Counted from the first letter of the stretch, positions 36,380 to 45,532 are shown. The stretch: DNA of 64,000 nucleotides from Thermomicrobiales bacterium (GCA_041390825.1 JAWKPF010000008.1:1-64000), one strand, 5' to 3'. Translations and numbers: made by a program. The notes: generated from the sequence alone by a model not told the origin.

Positions 36380-37318
36380 ATGATTGCGTTCATCGTCCGG
36401 CGGGTGGTCATTATGATCCCCGTGCTGTTTGCGCTGACTCTGTTCACCTTCTTGCTGGTGCGGCTCGTTCCGGGGAATCCCGCATCGACAATGCTCGGTC
36501 CGCGCGCGACACCGGAGGCGATTGCCGCGATCGAAGAATCACTTGGGCTGGATGAGCCGCTGCTGGTGCAGTACGGCTTCTTCATGCGGCAACTGGTGTT
36601 GCATGGAGACATGGGGGAATCGATCCGGAAGCATGAGCCAGTCTCTACCGTGATCGCCGACCGCATTGGCGCTACGCTGTTTCTGTCTGTCTATTCGATG
36701 GTGTTGGCGGTGCTCATCACGGTGCCCCTTGCCACGGTAGCGGCGCTCAATAAGGAGCGCTGGCCCGATCAGCTCGTGCGCATCTTCACTCTTTGCGCGC
36801 TTGCAATGCCGGCCTATTGGGTCGGCATGATGCTGTTGCAGCTGCTTTCGGTGAAGTACCAAATTTTTCCCGTGGCTGGATATGGAGACGGCTTCTTCGG
36901 CCATCTCTACCATCTCTTTCTTCCGGCCCTCTCCTTGGCGCTGGCGATCGCCGCGCTGACGATCCGAAGCTTGCGGTCGAGCATTCTGGACACGCTTGGA
37001 AGTGACTACGTGCGTACGGCCCGCGCAAAGGGGCTTTCCAGCCGGAGCGTGTTCACCTGGCATGTCATGCGCAACTCGTCGCTCTCCTCGATCACGCTGC
37101 TCGGCCTGATCTTCGTTTTCGTGATTGGGGGCACCACCATCATGGAAACGATTTTTTCCATTCCGGGCATCGGGCAACTGATCGTGCGCGGCATCTTCGA
37201 CCGTGACTATCCAGTTATTCAGGGCGTCACGCTGGTGATTGGCGTCATCGTGCTGGTCACAAGTCTGGTGGTGGACATTCTCTATGCGGCGCTCGATCCC
37301 CGTGTGAAGCTCTCATGA
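36380..37318 (+). CDS. ABC transporter permease (DppB-like)
   Basis: 312 residues with six membrane helices. The N-terminus (RRVVIMIPVLFALTLFTFLL) and the loop VPGNPASTMLGPRATPE are DppB-type. The BPD_transp_1 coupling motif is DYVRTARAKGLSSRSVF, and the end is VDILYAALDPRVKLS. Forms the membrane pore together with the next gene, which overlaps by four bases (ATGA). Confidence 0.9.
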   Translation: MIAFIVRRVVIMIPVLFALTLFTFLLVRLVPGNPASTMLGPRATPEAIAAIEESLGLDEPLLVQYGFFMRQLVLHGDMGESIRKHEPVSTVIADRIGATLFLSVYSMVLAVLITVPLATVAALNKERWPDQLVRIFTLCALAMPAYWVGMMLLQLLSVKYQIFPVAGYGDGFFGHLYHLFLPALSLALAIAALTIRSLRSSILDTLGSDYVRTARAKGLSSRSVFTWHVMRNSSLSSITLLGLIFVFVIGGTTIMETIFSIPGIGQLIVRGIFDRDYPVIQGVTLVIGVIVLVTSLVVDILYAALDPRVKLS

Positions 37319-38232
37319 GCAGTAGCGCCATTGCCACTGGAGAACTGGGAACGGTACCCGTCCCAGCTAAGAATTCTCGTACTTGGATTTCACGGCGATG
37401 GTTCAACCCGGTACTGGTTTCCGGGCTAGTCGTGCTTGGAGCGATGCTGACTTTCGTCATTGTCGGTCCGCTCGTAAGCCCGTACAGCCCTACGGATCCC
37501 GCGTTCGATCAACCGACGTTCGCCAGTCCGAGCCTGGCGCACCCGCTGGGAACGGACAATTTTGGGCGGGACAATGCGACGCGATTGGCATACGGCGGGC
37601 GGACAGACTTTGTGATCGCCACAATGGGAACGCTGGTTACGGTAGTCGTTGGATTACTGGTGGGACTGATCGCAGGTTTTAGTGGCGGCAAGATCGACTC
37701 GCTGCTGATGCGGCTGGTCGATTTCACGTTAGCGTTGCCATATTTGGTGTTGGTCATCGGTATTATTGCGGTCCTGGGGACAACGCCAACCGATGTGCCT
37801 GGCCTGGGACCGCTGCCCGTAAATGTCATTTTCGCGATCTGGTTGATCGGTTGGGTGACCTATGCACGGCTGGTGCGTGGCGAAGTGCTGGTAGCCAAGA
37901 ATATGGAGTACGTTGACGCTGCACGGGTCTGCGGCGCCAGCACCACGCGATTGATTCTGCGGCACATCACCCCGAACGTTATGGCCATCGTCATCATCTA
38001 TGCCATGGCCGACATCGTGCTGAACATCCTGCTGCTTTCGTCGCTTTCATTCCTCGGCCTTGGGCAGCAGCCACCCTATCCGGAATGGGGTCTCATGGTT
38101 TCCGAAGCTCGTGACTTTTTCCTGCGCGACTGGCGGCTCATGACCTATCCGGGAATTGCGGTGCTCATCACTGGCGCCGCCTTTGGCTTGATTGGCGACG
38201 GGTTGACCCAGGCGTTGCGGCCGAAGGGATAG
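37315..38232 (+). CDS. ABC transporter permease (DppC-like)
   Basis: 305 residues. The first helix is preceded by a 35-residue tail (OppC-N type). HPLGTDNFGRDNATRLAYGGRTD is the classic DppC entry region (here DNFGRDNATRLA), the EAA loop reads YVDAARVCGASTTRLI, and the end is LIGDGLTQALRPKG. The ATPase genes dppD and dppF that normally follow are missing, so these permeases must use ATPases coded elsewhere. Confidence 0.9.
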   Translation: MSSSAIATGELGTVPVPAKNSRTWISRRWFNPVLVSGLVVLGAMLTFVIVGPLVSPYSPTDPAFDQPTFASPSLAHPLGTDNFGRDNATRLAYGGRTDFVIATMGTLVTVVVGLLVGLIAGFSGGKIDSLLMRLVDFTLALPYLVLVIGIIAVLGTTPTDVPGLGPLPVNVIFAIWLIGWVTYARLVRGEVLVAKNMEYVDAARVCGASTTRLILRHITPNVMAIVIIYAMADIVLNILLLSSLSFLGLGQQPPYPEWGLMVSEARDFFLRDWRLMTYPGIAVLITGAAFGLIGDGLTQALRPKG

Positions 38233-38264
38233 CAACTCGTCGAGTCGACGGACTCCACGTCTCT

Positions 38265-38376
38265 ACCGTCATTCCGGCCGGCGCGGAGGAATCTCTCGTT
38301 TCCCAACCGCATGGCTCCATGTCGGCGGCCGGGTCTCGGCTCGTGAGAGATCCCTCGGCAAGCTCGGGATGACGGT
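38265..38376. repeat. Hairpin repeat related to the 24-kb array
   Basis: ACCGTCATTCCGG..GGAGGAATCTCTCG at the left and GTGAGAGATCCCTCGG..GGGATGACGGT at the right are inverted copies of each other, about 112 bases end to end. It sits between convergent genes (permease and S15 hydrolase). The arms resemble the GGAGGAACC/TCTCG arms of the 24.0-24.3 kb units. Confidence 0.65.
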
Positions 38377-38393
38377 GAGAAGCGTATGGCGGT

Positions 38394-40085
38394 CTACTCT
38401 ACTGGCAGGACGATCCGGCTGCCCGGCAGGATCGTGTTCGTGGCGATCTTCGGTTCACTCTGATAGCGAATGTGACCGAATTGATTCAGGTTGCGCGCGA
38501 ACCAGGGGAAGTCGCTACTGGTGACGGTGACGCGGATCTGGTGGCCTGGCAGAAATGCGTGGTGCGTTGGCCAGAGCTCGATATCGATCTCGAACGGTTC
38601 GTTCGGGACGATCGCGGTTGGCTCGGAAAGCGAATTGCGATACGACGCGCGCTTGCATCCCTGGGTCACTTTCATCGAACGGCCATCTGGGCGGACGTCA
38701 GTGATCTTCACATGAAAGTCGGTATCGTCGCAGTCACTGGCAGCATTCAGCTTCAGATGCGCCCAACCAGAAATTGTGATCGGTTCGGTTAGCACTTCGG
38801 ACGTGTAGCTGATGACATCGGAACGGGCTTCGTTGCCGGTTTGATCGAGCGGGACATGCTCGACCGGGTACTTCCGAATATCGATCTGCGTCGGCACGGG
38901 ATCGAGTGGGTCGTAACGATAGGACTGGGCAGGAGAATCGTCCGGCGGTTCTTCCGATGCAAGAGAGCCAGCCGCGCCGTCGAAACTGAGATAGAAGGTC
39001 TCCTCCTTCGTCGAGAGCGGCCACGATTGCTCCTCTCGCCAGCGGTTCGATCCTGGTTCGTAGATCCGCACCGGAGCTGTGTCGAGCGCGCCGTTCTGTT
39101 CATCCTTTAGCCAATAGTCCATCCAACGGACATGTTCGGCGTCCATGTCGAGCGCGGCGTCGTCGGAGAGGAAGTCGCCGGCGTAGCTGTGATGCGGCAT
39201 CCGGGAGTTGACATGACTCCACGGGCCGACGATCAGTCGCTGGCTTGCCTTGGCAGGCGAGGCAGCCATCATGTGCTCGTAATGGTGGAAGGCCCCCAGG
39301 AGGTCCTCCAGGTCGTACCACCCGGTGACGTGGAGCACAGGGATATCGAAGGTGTCGTACTGGTCGTCATAACGCACTGCGCGCCAGAAGTCGTCAAGCC
39401 TGTCGCGTCCGACCATGTTCTCCCAGAGCGGACCGGCGGGATTGATGAATTCGCCGATCTTCTCGATGGGCAGCCAACGCAGAATCTCTTCCCAGTCGTT
39501 TGTTTCCAGCCCATGAAACTCCGTGATGCGCCGCCGAACCATGTATGCCCACCAACCGAAATAAAGCTGCAGGCAGCCATCGGTGTAGGGAATCTCCTGT
39601 TGCCAGCGTCCCGCGGCGGACGTGGAAATCATGGCCGCCAGATGAGGCGGATGTTCCGATGCAGCGGCCCACTGCACCCAGCCCATATACGAGAGTCCCG
39701 TCATGCCGACTTTGCCGGTGCTCCAGGGTTGCACCGCAGCCCACTCGACCGCATCGTGGCTGTCTGGCGCATCGAAGAGCGGGGGGCTCCATTCGCCTTC
39801 GGATTTGCCGCGGCCGCGCAGATCGACGACCACGATGGCATATCCGTTGCGGGTGAAAAGCCCGACATCATCGATCATGAACGCGCCAGACTTGTCATAC
39901 GGCGTGAGTTCCACGATTGTCGGGAACGGTCCGGACTGCCCCTTGGGAAGGTAAACGTCGGCAGCGAGCTCGATTCCATCCCGCATGGGGATGCCAGTTT
40001 CGAACTTCGTCCAGGGATCGGTTGTTTCGCGAGTCAGATTTGCGACAAATCGCTCGTGCAGGGTTTGCCTGGGTTCAGCGCTCAT
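38394..40085 (-). CDS. CocE/NonD family (S15-like) hydrolase
   Basis: 563 residues from ATG 40085 with GGAAAGG upstream. The alpha/beta hydrolase domain carries the nucleophile Ser132 in MTGLSYMGWVQ, plus LRGRGKSEGEW near 90 and HVTGWYDLEDLLGAFHHYE. The last 200 residues form the jelly-roll domain of the X-Pro dipeptidyl peptidase family. Members include cocaine esterase, X-Pro dipeptidyl peptidase and acylases. Its location next to the peptide transporter suggests a peptidase, but cytoplasmic esterases also look like this; it has no signal peptide. Confidence 0.8.
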   Translation of the reverse strand: MSAEPRQTLHERFVANLTRETTDPWTKFETGIPMRDGIELAADVYLPKGQSGPFPTIVELTPYDKSGAFMIDDVGLFTRNGYAIVVVDLRGRGKSEGEWSPPLFDAPDSHDAVEWAAVQPWSTGKVGMTGLSYMGWVQWAAASEHPPHLAAMISTSAAGRWQQEIPYTDGCLQLYFGWWAYMVRRRITEFHGLETNDWEEILRWLPIEKIGEFINPAGPLWENMVGRDRLDDFWRAVRYDDQYDTFDIPVLHVTGWYDLEDLLGAFHHYEHMMAASPAKASQRLIVGPWSHVNSRMPHHSYAGDFLSDDAALDMDAEHVRWMDYWLKDEQNGALDTAPVRIYEPGSNRWREEQSWPLSTKEETFYLSFDGAAGSLASEEPPDDSPAQSYRYDPLDPVPTQIDIRKYPVEHVPLDQTGNEARSDVISYTSEVLTEPITISGWAHLKLNAASDCDDTDFHVKITDVRPDGRSMKVTQGCKRASYRNSLSEPTAIVPNEPFEIDIELWPTHHAFLPGHQIRVTVTSSDFPWFARNLNQFGHIRYQSEPKIATNTILPGSRIVLPVE

Positions 40086-40226
40086 GGCGGCCTTTCCGGA
40101 AAATGCGTCGAATCCCAATTGTTCTCGTGAATTTATCACCGATTCCCGAGCGGCTCAGGCGAGCATCTTCGACACGGGTAGAATGTGCCGCGTTTGCATT
40201 CGTCGAAGCAGGAAGGGTACGCGGGC

Positions 40227-41564
40227 GTGGGATCGATGGGGCGGTTGGAGCCGTTGGTGCTCGAACAAATGGAAAAGTGGAATGTGCCCGGTGTGGCTGT
40301 CGGAATCTTCGATGGCGATGATGTCGAATTTTCTGGATTCGGCATCACCAATATCGAGACCGGCCAACCGGTGGCCCCGGAGACGCTTTTTCAGATCGGC
40401 TCCATCAGCAAGATCTTCACCGCTACGCTCGCAATGACCCTGGTGGACGACGGTCTGCTCGATCTCGACATCCCGATCGTTACCTATGTGCCCGAGCTCG
40501 TTCTGGCGGACAGCGCGGCGCGGGAATCGATCACGGCACGGCAGCTGTTGACGCATACTGCCGGGTTCTATGGCGACCGGTTCGACGATCAGGGAACCGG
40601 TGACGATGCGCTGCAGAAAGCGGTTTGCGCCTTCGGCGACCTCCCGCAGCAGACCGCGCCGGGTGAGCTTTACACCTATTGCAATGCCGGGATCGACCTC
40701 GTCGGCCGCGCGATCGAAAACATCCTTGGGCAGCCGTTCGAATCCGCCATGAAGGAGCGTGTCTTCGAGCGGCTGGGACTGGAGCGCTCGACCTATTTCG
40801 CGGCGGAGGCGATTCGCCATTCGGTGGCCGTGGGACATGAGGTCGGGGGAGAGGATGGTCTCATCGTCAGCGACCCCTGGCCGATTCCGCGCCGCTCGAA
40901 TGCCGCTGGCGGGGTGACCTCTAACGTGCCCGAACTCATTCGGTTTGCCGTCATGCATCTGCGAAATGGCGCGGTGGGCGACAAGCGGGTGATTTCCGAA
41001 GAAAGCGCCATGGCCATGCGCACGGTGCAAGCCAAAGCGGACTACACCCACGACCGGGGTTTGGCCTGGGTGATTCATGACATTGGCAATCTGCAGGTCG
41101 TCGAGCATGCCGGGGCCACCAACGGGTTCCTGTCGCGGATGGTGCTGGTTCCCGACCAGAACTACGCCATTGCTGTGCTGACCAATGGGGAATACGGAGC
41201 ATCGGTGCACGGAGCGATCATCGCGAAGGCGCTGGAAACCCGCTTCGGAACCCACGAGGCCGGGCGGGCGCGGGTGTCACTTTCCCCGGAGCAATTGGAT
41301 CTCTTTGCCGGAACCTTCACGCACCAGTTGGCCGATTCGGTGATCACCCGCGACGAAACCGGATTGGTCATGAAGCGCATCGGGCACAACCCGTTCTCCG
41401 GTGAGTCGAAAGACCTCGGCGACTATCGCCTCAGCCCGCTTTCCGAGACCGTTTTCATCGTCGACGACGGCGCATTGGAGGGCAGCATCGGCGAGCTGTT
41501 CTTCAACGGCGATGGCACCGTCCGTTTCCTGCGCCTCGGCGGCCGCCTGGGGTATCCGGTATAG
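40227..41564 (+). CDS. Serine hydrolase, beta-lactamase family (class C-like), first paralogue
   Basis: 445 residues from GTG 40227 with GGAAGGG about ten bases upstream; this start aligns with that of its paralogue. The serine and lysine are in SISK near residue 58, with Tyr-Cys-Asn (YCN) near 150 as the second motif and HAGATNGF as the third. A C-terminal domain of 100 residues follows (DLFAGTFTHQLADSV). No signal peptide. The family includes penicillin-binding proteins, D-aminopeptidases and esterases; a D-amino-acid peptidase or an esterase is more likely than a beta-lactamase. A -10-like TAGAAT lies at 40179. Confidence 0.8.
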   Translation: MGSMGRLEPLVLEQMEKWNVPGVAVGIFDGDDVEFSGFGITNIETGQPVAPETLFQIGSISKIFTATLAMTLVDDGLLDLDIPIVTYVPELVLADSAARESITARQLLTHTAGFYGDRFDDQGTGDDALQKAVCAFGDLPQQTAPGELYTYCNAGIDLVGRAIENILGQPFESAMKERVFERLGLERSTYFAAEAIRHSVAVGHEVGGEDGLIVSDPWPIPRRSNAAGGVTSNVPELIRFAVMHLRNGAVGDKRVISEESAMAMRTVQAKADYTHDRGLAWVIHDIGNLQVVEHAGATNGFLSRMVLVPDQNYAIAVLTNGEYGASVHGAIIAKALETRFGTHEAGRARVSLSPEQLDLFAGTFTHQLADSVITRDETGLVMKRIGHNPFSGESKDLGDYRLSPLSETVFIVDDGALEGSIGELFFNGDGTVRFLRLGGRLGYPV

Positions 41565-41654
41565 CACGCGGCAGGCAGCACGCAGCGCGCAGATCGGGGG
41601 ATTGGGGCTCGATCCTTGTTGACGCGCGTGACTGCATGCTGCCAGCCGCGTGCT
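41563..41654. repeat. Inverted repeat starting in the stop codon of the first serine hydrolase
   Basis: AGCACGCGGCAGGCAGCACG (41563-41585) pairs with 41632-41654 over 21 of 23 positions, with a 46-base loop. The left arm begins within the TAG of the upstream gene. It fills most of the gap before the second serine hydrolase, which has its own TAGAAT at 41672. Confidence 0.65.
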
Positions 41655-41720
41655 GCGTGCTCACCTCGGGGTAGAATCGTGTCCGTACAAAATCGGTAGG
41701 GTTGGGGACTCGGTCGATCA

Positions 41721-43085
41721 ATGCCGTTCGCAGGCACGCTGGAACCGCTGGTATACGAACAGATCGACCGCTGGAAAGTGCCTGGTGTCGCGATCGGCAT
41801 CCTTCATGAGGGTGAGCGCGAGTACCTTGGGTACGGCATCACCAGCATGGAAACGCTCGAGCCGGTCGCGCCCGAAACGCTGTTTCAAATCGGCTCGGTC
41901 AGCAAAGTCTTCACCGCCACACTGGTGCTTCAGCTTTGCGACCAGGGGCTGCTCGATCTCGATGCCCCGGTGCTGCGGTATGTGCCGGAACTGGGGCTTT
42001 CCGATCCGGCCGCACGCGCCACGTTGACGTTGCGCCACCTGCTCACCCATCGGGGTGGGTTCTACGGCGATCGGTTCGACGACCATGGCGACGGCGACGA
42101 TGCGCTGGAGCTGGCGGTACGGGCGTTTCACGATCTGCCGCAACATGCCGCGCCGGGCGAGCTTTGGGCGTATAGCAATGCCGGGTTCGACCTGGCTGGC
42201 CGCGCGGTCGAGAACGTGTTGGGCATGAGCTTCGAAGCGGCCATGAAGGAGCGCATCTTTCTGCCGCTGGGAATGGAACGCGCGACATTCTTTGCCAACG
42301 AAGCGGTGTTGCATTCGGTGTCGGTCGGGCATCTCGATGCGGGACCGAATCAACTGCGCATTGCCGTGCCATTTCAGATTCCGCGGCGCGCGAATCCTGC
42401 CGGCGGCATCATCGCCACCGTGGCGGAGCTGATTCGATTCGCGGAAATGCACATCGGCGACGGTCGCTATGGCGATGTCCAGATCCTGAAACCCGAAACC
42501 GCCCGCATGATGCGCGAGCTCCATACGGAAGCCGATTTCACCCGACGATGGGGGTTGGGCTGGTCGCTGCGGGAGATCGATTGCGTGCGCGCGGTCGAGC
42601 ACACTGGCGCCACCAACGGGTTCATGGGGCGCTTGTGCGTGATTCCGGAACGGAAGTTCGCGCTGGCGATCGTGACCAATGGGGAAACCGGCGGGTCGCT
42701 GCACTCCGCCATTTACGCCCATATCTTGCAGCAGGTGGTTGGGTTCCGGCGCAATCCCCCCGCGCCGGTGCGCTTGACGTCCGAGCAGATGGCTCGGTTC
42801 GAAGGACACTACTTCACTGGTCTGGCGGACATCCTGATCGAGCTGGACGGGGGCGAGCTGGTCATGCATCGCATGAACATCGACCCGTTCACCCGGGAGA
42901 TCACCGAGCGGCCGCCCGCGCGGCTCTCTCCGGTCTCCGAAACCATCTTCGCCATCGAGGAGGGACCGCTTTCGGGCGGATTCGGGGAGTTGATCCTGAA
43001 TCCGGACGGATCGGTGCGCTTCCTTCGCGCCGGCGGCCGGTTGGGCATCGTGGTTCCAGACGCCTTCGAGATTCCTGACTACTGA
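41721..43085 (+). CDS. Serine hydrolase, beta-lactamase family, second paralogue
   Basis: 454 residues, ATG 41721. It aligns with the preceding gene over its whole length (LEPLV.EQ...W.VPGVA.GI, LFQIGS.SK.FTATL, HLLTH..GFYGDRFDD). Motifs are SVSK near residue 58, YSN near 150, and HTGATNGF. A tandem duplication after which the pair diverged. The C-terminal domain is similar (MARFEGHYFTGLADILIELD). Substrate unknown. The gap to the next gene (43086-43252) holds a FadR-type operator candidate. Confidence 0.8.
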   Translation: MPFAGTLEPLVYEQIDRWKVPGVAIGILHEGEREYLGYGITSMETLEPVAPETLFQIGSVSKVFTATLVLQLCDQGLLDLDAPVLRYVPELGLSDPAARATLTLRHLLTHRGGFYGDRFDDHGDGDDALELAVRAFHDLPQHAAPGELWAYSNAGFDLAGRAVENVLGMSFEAAMKERIFLPLGMERATFFANEAVLHSVSVGHLDAGPNQLRIAVPFQIPRRANPAGGIIATVAELIRFAEMHIGDGRYGDVQILKPETARMMRELHTEADFTRRWGLGWSLREIDCVRAVEHTGATNGFMGRLCVIPERKFALAIVTNGETGGSLHSAIYAHILQQVVGFRRNPPAPVRLTSEQMARFEGHYFTGLADILIELDGGELVMHRMNIDPFTREITERPPARLSPVSETIFAIEEGPLSGGFGELILNPDGSVRFLRAGGRLGIVVPDAFEIPDY

Positions 43086-43202
43086 TACGGGGCGAGATCG
43101 GACGATGCTGGGCGTATCGGCAAGAGCGCCCAGCTCCCGTCCGTGACGTGCTTGGCAACGACGCCGCTGGACATCGTATTGGTCACTCGCGTATGCTTCG
43201 AT

Positions 43203-43213
43203 TGGTCTGACAA
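43203..43213 (+). promoter_or_regulatory. Candidate FadR/GntR-type operator
   Basis: TGGTCTGACAA is a near-perfect dyad (T.GTC-T-GAC.A), the general pattern of operators used by the FadR subfamily. It lies 40 bases before the start codon of the regulator, where autoregulation would act. Confidence 0.4.
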
Positions 43214-43252
43214 CCTGATGAGCAGAACAACCGGTCGATATCGAGTGCAACG

Positions 43253-44005
43253 ATGAGCTTTTCCGCAGTCACGGTCGTCCGCCCCTACGAGCAGATCGTC
43301 CGTCAGATACAAGACGCGATCCGGGACCGCAGCCTTTCGGAAGGGGATCGCCTTCCGACTGAGCGTGAGCTGGCTGAAACCTTTGGCGTCAGCCGCAGCG
43401 TGGTGCGGGAGGCGATCAAGGTGCTGTCTGCGCAGGGGTTGGTCGAGGCGCGTCAGGGGAGCGGGCTCTATGTCCGCAACCGCCCGGTCGATTCGGTGTC
43501 GCGCGCGATCGTGCTCTCGGTCTCACCCGATCTCGGCTCAGTCGATCGCCTCTTCGAGTTCCGGAGCTTGTTGGAGGTCGACGCTGCGCGATTGGCAGCG
43601 GCAAGAGCGTCGGATGAACAGATCGTTGCCTTCCGCCAGATCGTCGCCGGTTATCGCCCCGGGCCGGAAGGTGAGCCGAATTGGGAGAGCTTTTCCTTCG
43701 TCGACAACACCCTGCATGAGGCGATCGCGGAAGCAGCTGGCAATCCCTATCTCTCCGTCATGGTCGAGAGTGTGCGCCAGCTCATGCAGGACATCGTGGT
43801 GCTGATCGCGGATCACCCCGGCTCGATCGACGAAGCCATGCGCCATCACCGCCGCATCGTCGAGGCAATCGCCCAGCGCGATTCCGACCTTGCTGCCCGC
43901 GCGATGGACGAACATGTTGCCTATTCGGCCAACGTAGTGCAAACCCAGGTAGCCAAGCGAAACCTGCTGCTCGAAGGATCGAAGGAGGAGCCAACTATCG
44001 AATAA
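43253..44005 (+). CDS. FadR-subfamily GntR transcriptional regulator
   Basis: 250 residues. Winged helix-turn-helix in the first 75 (LPTERELAETFGVSRSVVRE, then SAQGLVEARQGSGLYVR), followed by an all-helical FCD effector domain with His ligands (NTLHEAIAEAAGN, EAMRHHRRIVEAI, DEHVAYS). FCD regulators often bind sugar acids, lactate or other organic acids, usually through a metal ion. The genes that follow are a sugar ABC transporter and an enolase-superfamily dehydratase, so it most likely senses a sugar acid and controls that set. Confidence 0.87.
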   Translation: MSFSAVTVVRPYEQIVRQIQDAIRDRSLSEGDRLPTERELAETFGVSRSVVREAIKVLSAQGLVEARQGSGLYVRNRPVDSVSRAIVLSVSPDLGSVDRLFEFRSLLEVDAARLAAARASDEQIVAFRQIVAGYRPGPEGEPNWESFSFVDNTLHEAIAEAAGNPYLSVMVESVRQLMQDIVVLIADHPGSIDEAMRHHRRIVEAIAQRDSDLAARAMDEHVAYSANVVQTQVAKRNLLLEGSKEEPTIE

Positions 44006-44045
44006 GGCCATCCCGCCTCGAACGAACGATCGGGGTCGTGACAAC

Positions 44046-44065
44046 CCGGTCCAGCGTTGGACCGG
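44046..44065 (+). promoter_or_regulatory. 20-bp dyad before the sugar-binding protein gene
   Basis: CCGGTCCA and TGGACCGG flank GCGT. It lies 43 bases upstream of the ATG of the binding protein; a nearby GTCGTGAC (44035-44042) resembles half of the FadR-type site. It could be an operator or a leader hairpin. Confidence 0.35.
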
Positions 44066-44107
44066 CCAACTCCTCACACAGCGACGAATGTCGAAGGAGA
44101 GCTCTCG

Positions 44108-45442
44108 ATGAAGAACGCGAAACTCACCCGCCGCGGCCTGATGGGCGCAGGCGCCGGACTGGGCGCCGCCGCCCTGGTCGGCAAGAGCGCGATGGCCGCC
44201 CCGGCGTCGGGACGAAAGGTCACCCGGACCAGCAACCAGGAAGAGATCACGCTGAACGTTTTCGTTCACGCGAATCATCCGTTCGATCTGGTCAAGCCGA
44301 TCTACGAAGCCAAGTATCCGAACGTCAAGCTCAACATGATGGAGCAGAACGACGTTGCGATTCTGCGCGCCGCGATCACCGCGAAAGAAGGGGTGCCGGA
44401 CATCTTCTGGCCAGAGATCGACATGGTGCAGGAGCTCGGCAAGACCGGCGTGCTCCTCGACACCACCGATATCGTGACCGCCGACAAGGACAATCTCTCG
44501 CCCGGCAAGACCGCCGAATGCTTCATTCCGTCCACTGAGAAGTACGCCGCGTTCCCGGGCGACATCGCCACCGTCGGCATCTACTTTCGGCAGGACAAGC
44601 TCGACGAAGCCGGTGTGACGCTGCCGGATTCGTGGACCTGGGATGAGTTCCTCGAAATCGGCAAGACGATCAAGGACGCGACTGGCGCGGCGTCGTTGGT
44701 GATTCCGACCACAGGCACCCAATCCTCGGCCTATCTCTGGTCGTTCATTCTCTGCCAGCTCGGCGGAGGCATCACCAATGCCGATGGCACCGAAGTGACC
44801 TTCGACAACGATCTGGGCATCCAGGCAATGACGATTGCCCAGAAGCTGTATCAGGCCGACATTGCCATCGACGAAGAACCGTTCGAGGAGAACTACTTCG
44901 CCGAGATTGCGGCTGGCAATGTCGCGGCGACTCCGCAGGCCGTCTGGTATCGGGGTTTCGGCATCGAGCCGAATGCCACCGACGAGCAGGGCGGTCTCGG
45001 ACAGTGGCGCGTGGCGCTCCTGCCATCGGCCGGAGAAGGATCGTTGCTCACCGCCAACCTGGGTGGCGCGGCCATCGCTTCGACCATCTACACCGAGCAT
45101 CCGGAAGAGGTGAAGAACTTCATGGTGACCGCGCTTGGCACCATGGAGGGGGCAGAGGCGTGTGGGCAATGGGGCATTCTGCCGCCATATCTGCCCTATT
45201 TGCAGAGCGAGTCGTGGAACGCGGTGCGCAGCGAAGCGTTTGGCGAGTTCAACTTCAACGCTGTTTGGACGCAGGCGGTCGATCAATATCCGGCCACCTG
45301 GTACAAGCAGCCGGTCTTTGGCGAGGCCATGACCACGATCGGCGCGGGAATCATTCCGATCCTGGCCGGCGACACCGATATCACCGAAGGGCTGAAGGCC
45401 CTTGGAGATCAGGTGCGCGAACTGAACAGCCGCTATCAGTAG
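44108..45442 (+). CDS. Sugar ABC transporter substrate-binding protein (SBP_bac_1)
   Basis: 444 residues from ATG 44108 with AAGGAGA upstream. Leader: KLTRRGLMGAGAGLGAAAL, twin-arginine type. The mature part shows the family 1 pattern: VFVHANHPFDLVKPIYEAKYP, GVPDIFWPEIDMV, YFRQDKLDEAGVTLPDSWTW, and AYLWSFILCQLGGG. Members bind mono- and oligosaccharides or polyols. It is followed by an attenuator-like palindrome and two permease genes; no ATPase gene is present, so an MsmK/MalK-type ATPase coded elsewhere would be shared. Confidence 0.87.
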   Translation: MKNAKLTRRGLMGAGAGLGAAALVGKSAMAAPASGRKVTRTSNQEEITLNVFVHANHPFDLVKPIYEAKYPNVKLNMMEQNDVAILRAAITAKEGVPDIFWPEIDMVQELGKTGVLLDTTDIVTADKDNLSPGKTAECFIPSTEKYAAFPGDIATVGIYFRQDKLDEAGVTLPDSWTWDEFLEIGKTIKDATGAASLVIPTTGTQSSAYLWSFILCQLGGGITNADGTEVTFDNDLGIQAMTIAQKLYQADIAIDEEPFEENYFAEIAAGNVAATPQAVWYRGFGIEPNATDEQGGLGQWRVALLPSAGEGSLLTANLGGAAIASTIYTEHPEEVKNFMVTALGTMEGAEACGQWGILPPYLPYLQSESWNAVRSEAFGEFNFNAVWTQAVDQYPATWYKQPVFGEAMTTIGAGIIPILAGDTDITEGLKALGDQVRELNSRYQ

Positions 45443-45452
45443 CGCGATTGCG

Positions 45453-45482
45453 CCGCGGGGTGCCGGTACCGGCACCCCGCGG
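45453..45482 (+). terminator. 30-bp perfect palindrome followed by TTTT, probable partial terminator
   Basis: CCGCGGGGTGCCGGT and its exact complement, no loop, followed by GTTTTCCCC. It lies 11 bases after the binding-protein stop codon, ahead of the permeases. Such elements reduce read-through so that the binding protein is made in excess. Confidence 0.7.
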
Positions 45483-45532
45483 GTTTTCCCCTATTGGTTT
45501 CCGCCGGAACTCGAAAGCAAACGAGCACGCCG

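Noticed and set aside
43538..45475. 645-codon open frame on the minus strand
   Set aside because: It covers the FadR regulator and the sugar-binding protein on the opposite strand, both well supported; its translation shows no domain.
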